Below, piece after piece: positions 54,072 through 64,000 of a DNA stretch of 64,000 nucleotides (within the stretch, counting starts at the first letter, position 1; every line of letters begins with the position of its first letter). The notes under the pieces are model-generated. The model worked only from the letters and a program-made list of their open reading frames with translations. It was not told the origin of the DNA and made no database searches. This stretch comes from Pseudoxanthomonas sp. GM95 (GTDB lineage: Bacteria > Pseudomonadota > Gammaproteobacteria > Xanthomonadales > Xanthomonadaceae). The translations under genes and the position numbers were made by a program. Location: assembly GCF_900109775.1 (NCBI RefSeq), contig NZ_FOAX01000002.1, forward strand, positions 620,001-684,000, given 5' to 3'.

Positions 54072-55019
54072 ATGCGTTTGATCTTTGCTGTCGCGGGCCG
54101 TCGTGTCCGACGTGCGCTGTTGTGCGTGTGCCTCGCGCTGTTTGCGATCGCGCCGGCCTGGGCGGCCTCGCCCGTGCGCGCGCCGTGGTGGAACGATCTG
54201 CCGCCGATGCAGGCCACCCAGGTCCACGGCCAGACCATCCGCTACTACGACATGGGCCACGGGCCGACTCTGGTGCTGCTGCACGGCCTGGGCAGCAGCG
54301 CGGGCTTCGACTGGGGCACGGTGATCCCCGAACTGGCCAAGCACTACCGCGTGCTGGCGCCAGACCAGCTGGGTTTCGGGCAATCGGACAAGCCGCTGAT
54401 CAACTATGGGCCGGCAACCTGGGTGGACATGCTGGGCGGCTTCCTCAAGGACCGCGGCGTGACCCGCTTCGACCTGGCCGGCGAATCGCTGGGCGGCTGG
54501 ATCGCCGGGCTCTACACCGCGCGTGCGGCCGATCTCGGCTATCCGCTGCCGCAGCGGCTGGTGCTGGTCGATGCCGGAGGCCATCCGTCGATGAAGCCCG
54601 TCGCCGGCGCGCCGGCGTCGGCCAGCGTGCTGCCGGTGCTCTCGATCGCCTCGGTGCGCGAAGGCCTGTCGAAGTACGTCTTCCACGATCCGGCGCTGGT
54701 CACGCCCGCGGTGGCCGAACAGGCCTTCGCCCTGCGCCTGTCCGAAGGCTCGCAGTACACCCAGGACAGCTTCCGCAGGAACCTGGCCGGCAGCGACGCG
54801 GTGTTCCTGGACCAGGCCACGCTCGCCGGGCTGAAGCTGCCGGTGCTGGTGGTCTGGGGCGAACAGGATCGCCTGGTGTCGCCGGCCCATGGCGCGGATT
54901 TCACCGCCTGGATTCCGGGCGCGCGCCGGGTGCTGATTCCCGACGCGGGCCATGCGCCGGCGGTCGAACAGCCGCAGGTGTTCCTGCAGGCCGTGCTGCC
55001 GTTCCTGCAGCAACCCTGA
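54072..55019 (+). CDS. Secreted alpha/beta-fold hydrolase
   Basis: 315 residues from the ATG at 54072, preceded by AGGGA. A signal peptide (ALLCVCLALFAIAPAWAA) implies export. The fold has the oxyanion-loop LVLLHGLGSSAGFDWG, the nucleophile elbow LAGESLGGWIAGLY (Ser), the acid region VVWGEQDRLVSP (Asp) and the histidine in IPDAGHAPAVEQP. These are signatures of lipases, esterases and C-C hydrolases. Substrate unknown. It may be co-transcribed with the permease upstream. Confidence 0.88.
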   Translation: MRLIFAVAGRRVRRALLCVCLALFAIAPAWAASPVRAPWWNDLPPMQATQVHGQTIRYYDMGHGPTLVLLHGLGSSAGFDWGTVIPELAKHYRVLAPDQLGFGQSDKPLINYGPATWVDMLGGFLKDRGVTRFDLAGESLGGWIAGLYTARAADLGYPLPQRLVLVDAGGHPSMKPVAGAPASASVLPVLSIASVREGLSKYVFHDPALVTPAVAEQAFALRLSEGSQYTQDSFRRNLAGSDAVFLDQATLAGLKLPVLVVWGEQDRLVSPAHGADFTAWIPGARRVLIPDAGHAPAVEQPQVFLQAVLPFLQQP

Positions 55020-55097
55020 AGCGCGCCCCGCGCGCTGCGGAACCCTCGGGCGAGGCTGCGGTCGGAACAGGGTGTTGGTTTTTCAGGATGTTGCTGT

Positions 55098-55931
55098 ATG
55101 CAAACCCGTTCGTCGTCTTCTTCGATCCCGTGGTGGTCGGTGGTCCTGGTCGTGCTGGTCATCGGTGCAGCGGGCTGGTGGTTGTTCAAACCGGCTACGC
55201 AACCGCAGGCGCCAGTGGCCGAGGTTCCGCAGTCGCCTGCGCCAGCGGCCCCTCCCGCGGAACCCACGGCGCCTGCCGCTTCGACGCCGGCGATCGAACA
55301 TCCCATCGACGCCGCCGTGTCGGCCGATGCGGCCGCCCCCGCGCTGCCTGCACTGGCCGACAGCGATGCGCCGGCCTGGGACGCGTTGTCGCAGGTGGTG
55401 GGCGATGACGGCGCGCTGGCGCTATTGCTGCGGGAGCATCTGATCCAGCGCATCGTGGTGATGGTCGACAACCTCACCCAGCGTAGTCTCACCCGCAGCG
55501 CGATGGCGGTGCAGCCGGTGGCAGGCAACCTGGAGGTTGCCGATGGCGGCGCCGGCATGGTGATCACGCCGGCCAACGCGCAGCGCTATGCGTCTTATGT
55601 GCAGGCCTTCACCCATGCCGATGCAAAGGCCCTGGTGGGCGCGTACAAACAGTTCTATCCGCTGTTCCAGGCGGCTTATGCCGAGCTGGGCAAGCCCGAT
55701 GCCTACTTCAACGATCGCCTGGTGCAGGTGATCGACCACCTGCTCAATACGCCCGAGCCGACCCAGCCGATCGCGGTGGAACCCAACGGCAAGGGCCGCC
55801 TGCGCTTCAGCGACCCGATGCTCGAATCGCTCTCGGTCGGCCAGAAGGCGCTGGTGCGCCTGGGTCCCGAACAGGAAGCCGCGGTGAAGGCACAGCTGCG
55901 CGCGATCCGCACCGCGCTGACCCGCATGTAA
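55098..55931 (+). CDS. DUF3014 single-pass membrane protein
   Basis: 277 residues. One N-terminal membrane helix (IPWWSVVLVVLVIGAAGWWLF, about 9-29), a Pro/Ala-rich linker of ~60 residues, then the DUF3014 domain with VVGDDGALALLLREHLIQRIVVMVDNLTQRSL, YVQAFTHADAKALVGAYKQFYPLFQAAYAELG and FNDRLVQVIDHLLNTPEP. The domain faces the periplasm. The family is common in proteobacteria and has no known function. The gene is not obviously linked to the hydrolase before it. Confidence 0.85.
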   Translation: MQTRSSSSSIPWWSVVLVVLVIGAAGWWLFKPATQPQAPVAEVPQSPAPAAPPAEPTAPAASTPAIEHPIDAAVSADAAAPALPALADSDAPAWDALSQVVGDDGALALLLREHLIQRIVVMVDNLTQRSLTRSAMAVQPVAGNLEVADGGAGMVITPANAQRYASYVQAFTHADAKALVGAYKQFYPLFQAAYAELGKPDAYFNDRLVQVIDHLLNTPEPTQPIAVEPNGKGRLRFSDPMLESLSVGQKALVRLGPEQEAAVKAQLRAIRTALTRM

Positions 55932-55944
55932 GCGCGGCGCCGCA

Positions 55945-56652
55945 TCAGGCGGCGTCCAGCTCCGGATAGTGGCGGAAGATGCCGTTGGTGTTGAAGGCTA
56001 CGCGCCGCTCCGAGGCCAGGTAGGCGGCGAGGTTGGGCCGCTGCGCGACGCGGCCCTTCAAACCCTGCAGCAGCGGCAGGGTCGGCGCCAGCGTGGCCAT
56101 GCGCTTGGGGAACATGTACTCCAGTCCACTCAGGACCTGGAACAGCGACAGATCCACGTACGAATGCTGGCGCAGGACGTGCTGGCCGCCGCCCTGTTCC
56201 AGCACGTCCTCGAAATAGCCGAGGAATTTCGGCAGGCGATTGCTGCGCAGGTCCTCGGCACGACGCGCGGCCTCGGCCTGCTGGTCTTCGTAGTACAGCG
56301 ACGACGCAACGGGGTGATGGGTGTCGTGCACTTCGGCGACCAGGTCGGTGATGGTCATCTGCAGCTGTAGCGCCTGCAGGCGGCGCGATTCGGCTTCAGG
56401 CACCAGCTCCAGGTGCGGGCCAAGGTAATGCAGGATCGCCGCGACCTGCGCGATCACCAGGCGCCCGGCCTTGAGGAAGGGCGGGGCGAATGGACGCGCG
56501 GCCTCGTGCTGGCCTTCCAGGAAGGCATTCATCGCCGCGTCGCCCTCCACGCGCGCCACGTCGGTGTACTGCGCGCCGGCGTCTTCCAGCGCCAGGCGCA
56601 CGAACTCACCGCGTCCCTGCAGGCCGGTCCAGTAATAGAGCTGGTAATGCAT
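55945..56652 (-). CDS. Glutathione S-transferase family protein
   Basis: 235 residues from the ATG at 56650-56652. The N-terminal thioredoxin-like domain (YQLYYWTGLQGRGEFVRLALEDAGAQYTDV, PPFLKAG, IAQVAAILHYLGPHLEL) resembles sigma/prostaglandin-D-synthase-type GSTs. The catalytic tyrosine could be Y6 or Y7. An all-helical C-terminal domain follows (VDLSLFQVLSGLEYMFPK). It probably conjugates or reduces electrophiles with glutathione. Convergent with the DUF3014 gene. Confidence 0.9.
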   Translation of the reverse strand: MHYQLYYWTGLQGRGEFVRLALEDAGAQYTDVARVEGDAAMNAFLEGQHEAARPFAPPFLKAGRLVIAQVAAILHYLGPHLELVPEAESRRLQALQLQMTITDLVAEVHDTHHPVASSLYYEDQQAEAARRAEDLRSNRLPKFLGYFEDVLEQGGGQHVLRQHSYVDLSLFQVLSGLEYMFPKRMATLAPTLPLLQGLKGRVAQRPNLAAYLASERRVAFNTNGIFRHYPELDAA

Positions 56653-56728
56653 CGTGGAACTCCACGCAGTGGGGAACACCCGAGGCTAGGCAATGGCGCG
56701 CAAGCGCAACGTGATCCGTTCGTATGGA

Positions 56729-57013
56729 TCAGGTCAGTGCGGCATCGTGTGCCGTCGCGTCCTGGAGCCAAGCCAGCTTGCGCGCCCTGGGCAACTGCTT
56801 GAGCTGCCATTCGGCGCGCGAGGCGCTGGCGCGATCGGGATAGACGCGGCTGGCGAGGATGCGCAGCGGCGGATTGGCCCGCGTGTAGCGTGCGCCGGTG
56901 CCGCGCTGGTGGGCGAGGAAGCGGCGCTCCAGGTCGTTGGTGATGCCTGCGTACCAGCTGCCGTTGCGGCATTCCAGCAGGTACAGCAGCCAGGGGCGGG
57001 GCAGGTCGGTCAT
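56729..57013 (-). CDS. GIY-YIG domain protein (UPF0213 / YhbQ-like)
   Basis: 94 residues. The GIY-YIG core is [38 protein letters not shown] with the usual two tyrosines, arginine and Asn/Gly residues, then a conserved glutamate in [15 protein letters not shown]. These small proteins are nuclease-like (SLX1 superfamily) and the E. coli homologue YhbQ acts on DNA. It is separated from mqo by the mqo terminator, so it has its own promoter. Confidence 0.9.
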   Translation of the reverse strand: MTDLPRPWLLYLLECRNGSWYAGITNDLERRFLAHQRGTGARYTRANPPLRILASRVYPDRASASRAEWQLKQLPRARKLAWLQDATAHDAALT

Positions 57014-57046
57014 CGCGCGCAGTATGCCGCGACCGCGCGCGCCAAC

Positions 57047-57080
57047 AAAAAAAGCCTGCCGCTTGCGCGACAGGCTTTTT
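57047..57080 (-). terminator. Rho-independent terminator of mqo
   Basis: Read on the minus strand, AAAAAGCCTG pairs with CAGGCTTTTT (57071-57080 with 57049-57058) around an inner CGC-GCAA-GCG stem, ending in a run of seven T. It begins 62 bp after the mqo stop. Confidence 0.9.
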
Positions 57081-57141
57081 GTCTTGCATCACCGCGCAGT
57101 GCACATCGCACCGTGCGGTGAGATCGATCTGCGTGGCGCGA

Positions 57142-58860
57142 TCAGAGCGCCTGCATTTCCTTGTTGCTGGTGTCCTTCTTGTCCACCGGCAGCACTTCCG
57201 GCTGCGCAGGCACCGCCGGGTTGCTCACGCCCGGGGCCGGGTCGGTCGCATCGGTGTGCTCGGGCACTTCCAGGTATGGCAGGTTCAGGGCCTGGCTGGT
57301 CATGCGGCGGATTTCATTGGTGCGCGCGGCGCTGTCGTTGATCTGCTCGCCGTAGGAAGGAATGATCGCCTTCAGGCGGGTTTCCCAGCCGGTGGCCATT
57401 TCCTTCGGGAAGGCCTTGGCCAGCACCTTGAGCATGATCGGCGGCGACGTCGACGCGCCCGGCGAGGCGCCCATCAGCGCGGCGATGGTGCCGTCCTTGT
57501 CGGCGACGATCTCGGTGCCGAACTGCAGGCTGGTCTGGCCGGTCTTCTCGTCACGCTTGATGATCTGCACGCGCTGGCCGGCGGTGATCAGCTTCCAGTC
57601 TTCGCGCTTGGCTTCGGGGAAGTAACGCAGCAGCTGTTCCTGGCGGTCGGCGTCGGTCAGCTTGGCCTGTTCCATCAGGTACTTGACCAGGTCCAGGTTC
57701 TCTTCGCCCACCTTCATCATGCCGGCCACGTTGTTGTGGTTGACCGAGGAATACAGGTCCCACTGCGAGCCTTCCTTCAGGAACTTGGTGCTGTACAGCG
57801 CGAACGGCCCGAATAGCACGACCGGCTTGCCTTCCAGCTTGCGCGCGTCGATGTGCGGCACCGACATCGGCGGCGAGCCGGTATCGGCCATGCCGTAGAC
57901 CTTGACCTTGTGGCGCTCGGCGATGGCCGCGTTCTGGATCGCCAGGAACTGGCCGCCCACCGGGAAGCCGGCGTAGTTCTTCGATTCCGGGATGCCCGAC
58001 ATCTGCAGCAGCTTCAGCGCCGCGCCGCCCGCACCGATGAACACGAAGCGCGTCTTGACCGTGCTGGTCGTGCCGGCCTTCAGGTCCTTGGTGGTGACAT
58101 TCCAGGTCTTGTCGGCGTTCTGATGCAGGCCCACTACTTCATGCTGCAGCTGCAGGTGGAAGTTGGGGTTCTTCTGCAGCGAGGCCGTCAGCTGGTTGGT
58201 GATCACGCCGAAGTTCACGTCCGTGCCCAGTGGCATGTAGGTCGCGGCGACCTTCTGCTTCGGATCACGGCCTTCCATCACGATCGGCGCCCACTTGCGG
58301 ATCTGCTCCGGGTCGGTGGAGTACTGCATGCCGTAGAACATCGGGTTCTTGACCATCGCGTCGTGGCGCTTGCGCAGGTATTCGACGCGGTCGTCGCCCC
58401 AGACGAAGCTCATGTGCGGGGTCGGGTTGATGAAGTCCGAGGGCTGGCCCAGGCGGCCTTCCTTCACCTCGTGCGCCCAGAACTGACGCGACACCTCGAA
58501 CTGCTCGACGATGCCGACCGCGCGCTTGGTCTCGATCGAGCCATCGGGCAGTTCCGGGGTGTAGTTGAGCTCGGCGTAGGCCGAGTGGCCGGTGCCGGCG
58601 TTGTTCCAGCCGTTGGAGCTTTCCAGGGCCACGCCGTCCAGGCGCTCGAACAGCTGCACGTTCCAGTCCGGCTGCAGTTCCTGCAGGTAGGTGGCCAGGG
58701 TGACGCTCATGATGCCGCCGCCGATCAGCACGGCATCGACCGGCTTGTCGTTGTCGGCCTTGGTGTTGGCGTCGTTGGCGATCGGCCAGAACAGGAACGC
58801 GAGTCCTGCGACGGCCACGATCAGGACCAGCCCGATCAAATATTTGAGGAATTTCTTCAT
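57142..58860 (-). CDS. mqo: Malate:quinone oxidoreductase
   Basis: 572 residues. An N-terminal membrane-like helix ([20 protein letters not shown]) precedes the FAD motif [18 protein letters not shown]. Family segments include [50 protein letters not shown] and [17 protein letters not shown]. It oxidises L-malate to oxaloacetate and passes electrons to quinone at the inner membrane, replacing or supplementing NAD-malate dehydrogenase. The N-terminal anchor makes it longer than the peripheral E. coli form (548 residues). A Pro/Asp-rich tail follows the domain. Confidence 0.95.
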   Translation of the reverse strand: MKKFLKYLIGLVLIVAVAGLAFLFWPIANDANTKADNDKPVDAVLIGGGIMSVTLATYLQELQPDWNVQLFERLDGVALESSNGWNNAGTGHSAYAELNYTPELPDGSIETKRAVGIVEQFEVSRQFWAHEVKEGRLGQPSDFINPTPHMSFVWGDDRVEYLRKRHDAMVKNPMFYGMQYSTDPEQIRKWAPIVMEGRDPKQKVAATYMPLGTDVNFGVITNQLTASLQKNPNFHLQLQHEVVGLHQNADKTWNVTTKDLKAGTTSTVKTRFVFIGAGGAALKLLQMSGIPESKNYAGFPVGGQFLAIQNAAIAERHKVKVYGMADTGSPPMSVPHIDARKLEGKPVVLFGPFALYSTKFLKEGSQWDLYSSVNHNNVAGMMKVGEENLDLVKYLMEQAKLTDADRQEQLLRYFPEAKREDWKLITAGQRVQIIKRDEKTGQTSLQFGTEIVADKDGTIAALMGASPGASTSPPIMLKVLAKAFPKEMATGWETRLKAIIPSYGEQINDSAARTNEIRRMTSQALNLPYLEVPEHTDATDPAPGVSNPAVPAQPEVLPVDKKDTSNKEMQAL

Positions 58861-59006
58861 GGGAATGTGGAGTGCATCGTCGACGAAGGGGTGGGGTCTT
58901 CCGGGTGACGCTCGGCTGCCAGGACCGCGCTGCGCCGTCGATGCAAAACGTCATGCCGACGACGCCTTCCGTCCTGGATGGCAGACAACCTTGGGGGAGG
59001 TTGGGA

Positions 59007-59034
59007 CGAAAAAGCATCACGTGATGCTTTTTCG
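59007..59034. promoter_or_regulatory. 28-bp perfect palindrome between mqo and clpB
   Basis: CGAAAAAGCATCAC (59007-59020) is followed immediately by its exact reverse complement (59021-59034). With no spacer it suits a DNA operator; as RNA it would make a hairpin with a T tract, so a terminator role is also possible. It lies 146 bp upstream of the mqo start and 117 bp before the clpB sigma-32 promoter. Confidence 0.6.
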
Positions 59035-59150
59035 GCCTGAGCGGAATTGTACCGGCTGGATCGCGTCAGTGCTTCGGACGAAAAAACGTCTTATGCCGGG
59101 GCGGCCCGCAAGGTGGAACGCCGCCGGACCCGGCGCCAGGCCGGTTCCTG

Positions 59151-59178
59151 CTTGAATTTCAGGCGCTTATCCACATCT
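59151..59178 (+). promoter_or_regulatory. Sigma-32 heat-shock promoter of clpB
   Basis: CTTGAA (59151-59156) and CCACATCT (59171-59178) lie 14 bp apart and match the RpoH consensus CTTGAAA-N13-CCCCATNT at all but two positions. The predicted start near 59185 is 44 nt upstream of the clpB ATG. Confidence 0.8.
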
Positions 59179-59228
59179 CAGCGGCATTGGCGCCGGTTCG
59201 GGCGCCCCCTGATCCGAGGATGCTTTCA

Positions 59229-61814
<2,586 letters not shown>

Positions 61815-61835
61815 GCAATCCAGCAAGATCGGGCA

Positions 61836-61858
61836 CGCGGCCGGCCTGTCCGGCCGCG
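61836..61858 (+). other. GC-rich stem-loop after clpB
   Basis: CGCGGCCGG (61836-61844) pairs with CCGGCCGCG (61850-61858) across CCTGT, 21 bp after the clpB stop. There is no T tract. Confidence 0.5.
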
Positions 61859-61890
61859 ATGCTGTTGGCATTCCCCAGCCTGGAGCCGCC

Positions 61891-62766
61891 ATGAAGCCCG
61901 GATCGCAACATGACTACCAGCAGCGCATCGCGCGCGTCCTGACGCGCGTGGAGCAGGCCGTGGACGCCGGCGAGGAACTACCGGACCTGGCCAAGCTCGC
62001 GGCCCTGTCGCATTTCTCGCCCTATCACTTCCATCGCATCTACCGCGCGCTGACCGGCGAGACCCTGGGCCGCAGCCTGGGTCGGCTACGCCTGGCGCGC
62101 GCGCTGCATCTGCTTGCCGATGAAGGCCGCTCGATCACCGAGGTCGCGCTGGCCGCCGGCTACGGCAGCTCGCAAGGCTTCGCGCGCGTGCTGCGCGACG
62201 CGCTCGATACCACGCCAAGCGCGCTGCGCGAGGATGGCAAGGCCTTGGCCGCAGCGCGCACGCGCCTGCTGCAGCCGGCAGCAATTGCCGATCACAGCGA
62301 GGCGCCGTTGCAGGTCAGCGTGGTTTCGCTCGAGCCGTTCGAGGTGATCGCGCTGCGCACGGTCGGCCAGTACGACGACCTGGACCAGGTCTATACGCGC
62401 CTGTTCGACTGGGTGGCGCAGGCCGGGTTCCTGGATCGGCTGGATGGCTTGTTCGGCATCGCCGGCAACGACCTGCGCGATACGCCGCCGGCCGAGGTGG
62501 TGTTCACCAGTGCGCTTGGCGTGCCGGGCGTGGTGCCGCCTGCGCCGATGCAGCAGCTCAAGCTTGAAGGCGGGCGCTACGCCAGCCTGCGCCATATCGG
62601 CAGCTTCCTGGGACTGGAAGACAGCACCGACCGACTGTTGGCGCAGTGGCTGCCGGACAGCGGCGAAGCCCTGCGCGACGCACCGATCCTCTATGCCTAT
62701 CTCGATGATCCCGAGCACGTGCCCGAGCCGCTGCTGCGCACCGACATCCTGGTGCCGCTGGCCTGA
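61891..62766 (+). CDS. AraC-family regulator with GyrI-like effector domain
   Basis: 291 residues. Unlike most AraC proteins the double helix-turn-helix is N-terminal: DLAKLAALSHFSPYHFHRIYRALTGETLGRSLGRLRLARAL and SITEVALAAGYGSSQGFARVLRDALDTTPSALR. The C-terminal GyrI-like small-molecule-binding domain is SVVSLEPFEVIALRTVGQYDDLDQVYTRLF... LKLEGGRYASLRHIGSFLGLEDSTDRLL. Rob and SbmC are relatives; such proteins sense amphipathic drugs or other small ligands. GGAG lies before the ATG. No obvious target gene is adjacent except itself. Confidence 0.93.
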   Translation: MKPGSQHDYQQRIARVLTRVEQAVDAGEELPDLAKLAALSHFSPYHFHRIYRALTGETLGRSLGRLRLARALHLLADEGRSITEVALAAGYGSSQGFARVLRDALDTTPSALREDGKALAAARTRLLQPAAIADHSEAPLQVSVVSLEPFEVIALRTVGQYDDLDQVYTRLFDWVAQAGFLDRLDGLFGIAGNDLRDTPPAEVVFTSALGVPGVVPPAPMQQLKLEGGRYASLRHIGSFLGLEDSTDRLLAQWLPDSGEALRDAPILYAYLDDPEHVPEPLLRTDILVPLA

Positions 62767-62779
62767 TGCGCTGAAAAGA

Positions 62780-62804
62780 AGAAGCCCCGCAGTGCGGGGC
62801 TTCT
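62780..62804. terminator. Terminator between the AraC-GyrI and Oar-like receptor genes
   Basis: AGAAGCCCCGC (62780-62790) pairs perfectly with GCGGGGCTTCT (62794-62804) across AGT. The T-rich tail (TTCTTTTC) is on the minus strand, so it mainly ends the receptor transcript. Confidence 0.85.
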
Positions 62805-62834
62805 GTCTGTGCAGCAAAAGACTGAGGCGGCGCC

Positions 62835-64000
62835 TCAGAAGTCGTAGCTCAAACTCAGGCGCGCGTAACGCGGTTCCTGGCGGATGGTGACGGTGTTGAA
62901 CAGCGGATTGGGCGAGAACGGCGCGTTCTCGCTGAAGGCGTAGCGCTGCAGCGGCGTCTGCGCATTGAGCACGTTGAACACGTCCACGCCGAAGGTCAGG
63001 CGATGCGCGGCGAAGGCCGGGCTGTAGCTCACGCCCAGGTCCAGCTGCTTGACCCACGGCATCCGGCCCTGGCTACCCGGAGGCGCCGGTTCGCCATTGC
63101 AGAAGTGATAGACGCTGCCATAGCCCAGCGGATCGGTCTGGTCACTGCCGTAGTAGCTCAGGCAGTGGCGCGGCGTGCCGGAGATCGCGCTGACGCTGGC
63201 CGAGGCCAGCCACTCGGGCGTGAACTGGTAATAGCCGTAGAACTTCACCTGGTGGGTGTGGTCGTTGTTCTGCGGGCCGTTGGTGTAGGCCATGATCGCT
63301 TCGTTGTCCCAGTCGTAGCTGGTCGAGGTGCCGGACTGGCTGGCGTCGGAGCGCACCTGGCCTTCGGTGTTGCCGTAGCTGCGCGACCACACGTAGCTGA
63401 ACTTGCCGTACCAGTTGTTTTCCATCGGGTGTTCCAGCACCGCCTCGACGCTGTAGTAGCGGCGCTTGAGCTGCGGGAAGCCCAGCTCGTCGTTGGTCAT
63501 CGGCACGCTGACGTAGTTGCCGCTGGTGTCCTTGAGCAGGAAGGTGTTGGCGCGACCCGGATTGAACAGGTAGCAGCTGTTGTAGTTCTCGATGTCGTAT
63601 CCCAGGCTCTGCGCCTTCTCCACCACCTGGCTCATCGAGCAGAAGTCGTCGATGGCGTTGCGCAGGTTGCGGAAGGTGCCTTTCACGCCATAGGCCCAGC
63701 TGCTGCCCAGGGTCTTGTCGAAGCCCAGGATGAATTCGTCCTGGTATTCGGGCTCGATGTTGGCGGTGCTGGCGGTCTTGGGATCGGGCGCCTGGCCATA
63801 CTGGTTGAGCGAGGAATACGGCTCGGAGATCTGGGTCAGGCCGGTCGGCGTGCCATCGGCGGCGATGCCGCTGTAGGTGAAGTACTGCGCGGTGTTGATC
63901 GCGTTGGACGCGGCCACCAGCGCCGGGTTGAGCGGCAGGCCCAGGTAATAGCGGCCGGCGTTGCCGTAGAGCTTGAGGCTGGAGTCGCCGTGCACGTCCC
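62835..64000 (-). CDS. C-terminal part of an Oar-like TonB-dependent receptor (5' end outside window)
   Basis: At least 387 residues are visible and the frame continues past the right edge. Repeating beta-strand pairs with aromatic ends (EYQDEFILGFDKTLGSSWAYGVKGTFRNLRNAIDD, FPQLKRRYYSVEAVLEHPMENNWYGKFSYVWSRSYG) and the last strand YARLSLSYDF ending in phenylalanine define the barrel. HRLTFGVDVFNVLNAQTP is typical of carboxypeptidase-regulatory-like (Oar-type) receptors of xanthomonads, which carry peptide or other nutrients. Two cysteines (C in DDFCSMS and NSCYLF) may pair outside the cell. Ligand unknown. Confidence 0.9.
   Translation of the reverse strand, partial: DVHGDSSLKLYGNAGRYYLGLPLNPALVAASNAINTAQYFTYSGIAADGTPTGLTQISEPYSSLNQYGQAPDPKTASTANIEPEYQDEFILGFDKTLGSSWAYGVKGTFRNLRNAIDDFCSMSQVVEKAQSLGYDIENYNSCYLFNPGRANTFLLKDTSGNYVSVPMTNDELGFPQLKRRYYSVEAVLEHPMENNWYGKFSYVWSRSYGNTEGQVRSDASQSGTSTSYDWDNEAIMAYTNGPQNNDHTHQVKFYGYYQFTPEWLASASVSAISGTPRHCLSYYGSDQTDPLGYGSVYHFCNGEPAPPGSQGRMPWVKQLDLGVSYSPAFAAHRLTFGVDVFNVLNAQTPLQRYAFSENAPFSPNPLFNTVTIRQEPRYARLSLSYDF

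Overview
The window is about 68% GC by eye, with dense genes and almost no foreign-looking DNA. Gene order and content point to a chromosome of the family Xanthomonadaceae (Stenotrophomonas / Pseudoxanthomonas / Lysobacter / Xanthomonas group). The pointers are the order pilU-pilT-yggS-proC-DUF4426, the order aroK-aroB-hemE, an XVIPCD-type secretion tail, large TonB-dependent receptors, an AAC(6')-Iz-like acetyltransferase, and PdxH ending in the SKRMLFP-type C-terminus. I cannot fix the genus from sequence alone. No rRNA, tRNA, CRISPR array, prophage or transposase gene was seen.

Layout. 1-470: the end of a putative type IV secretion effector. 507-4460 (minus): P-loop kinase, aroK, aroB, a small WGR protein, hemE. 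4506-6706 (plus): a tight cluster of pdxH, a NIF3-like protein, a TTG-started AAC(6')-like acetyltransferase and a cobalamin/siderophore-type binding protein without a signal peptide. 6714-8626: an MFS pump divergent from soxR with a SoxR box between them. 8722-13228: DUF4426 lipoprotein, proC and yggS (minus), divergent from the twitching ATPases pilT and pilU. 13388-14152: a YitT-like membrane protein. 14178-14718: a large imperfect inverted repeat with no gene. 14739-22168: tag, recQ, dps (minus), then hrpA (plus). 22170-26253: a divergent CLC protein facing relA. 26327-28809: a TPR membrane protein and an EcsC protein. 28811-30922: a GT2-GT4 fusion. 31021-33971: PBP1B with an overlapping TPR lipoprotein. 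34039-37857: a YoaA/DinG helicase and nadE. 37931-41740: bamD (minus), rluD, pgeF, DUF4166 and DCC-family genes. 41856-45029: a beta-propeller sensor diguanylate cyclase. 45069-49235 (minus): a TonB-dependent receptor followed by a sodium:solute symporter. 49437-55931: small lipoprotein, GNAT, EamA exporter, LysR regulator, NCS2-like permease, alpha/beta hydrolase, DUF3014 protein. 55945-58860 (minus): GST, GIY-YIG protein, mqo. 59229-62766: clpB with a readable sigma-32 promoter, and an AraC-GyrI regulator. 62835-64000: the 3' part of an Oar-like TonB-dependent receptor.

Most of the window is housekeeping: haem, shikimate, PLP and NAD synthesis, DNA repair, the stringent response, cell-wall and outer-membrane assembly, and type IV pilus retraction. 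The parts that deserve a second look are regulatory or accessory: the XVIPCD tail, the large inverted repeat, the SoxR-box promoter aimed at the MFS pump, the embedded AAC(6')-like gene, the CLC protein lacking the usual filter motifs, the PBP1B-lipoprotein pair, several perfect palindromes, and REP-like hairpins. I did not find a clearly new multi-gene system.
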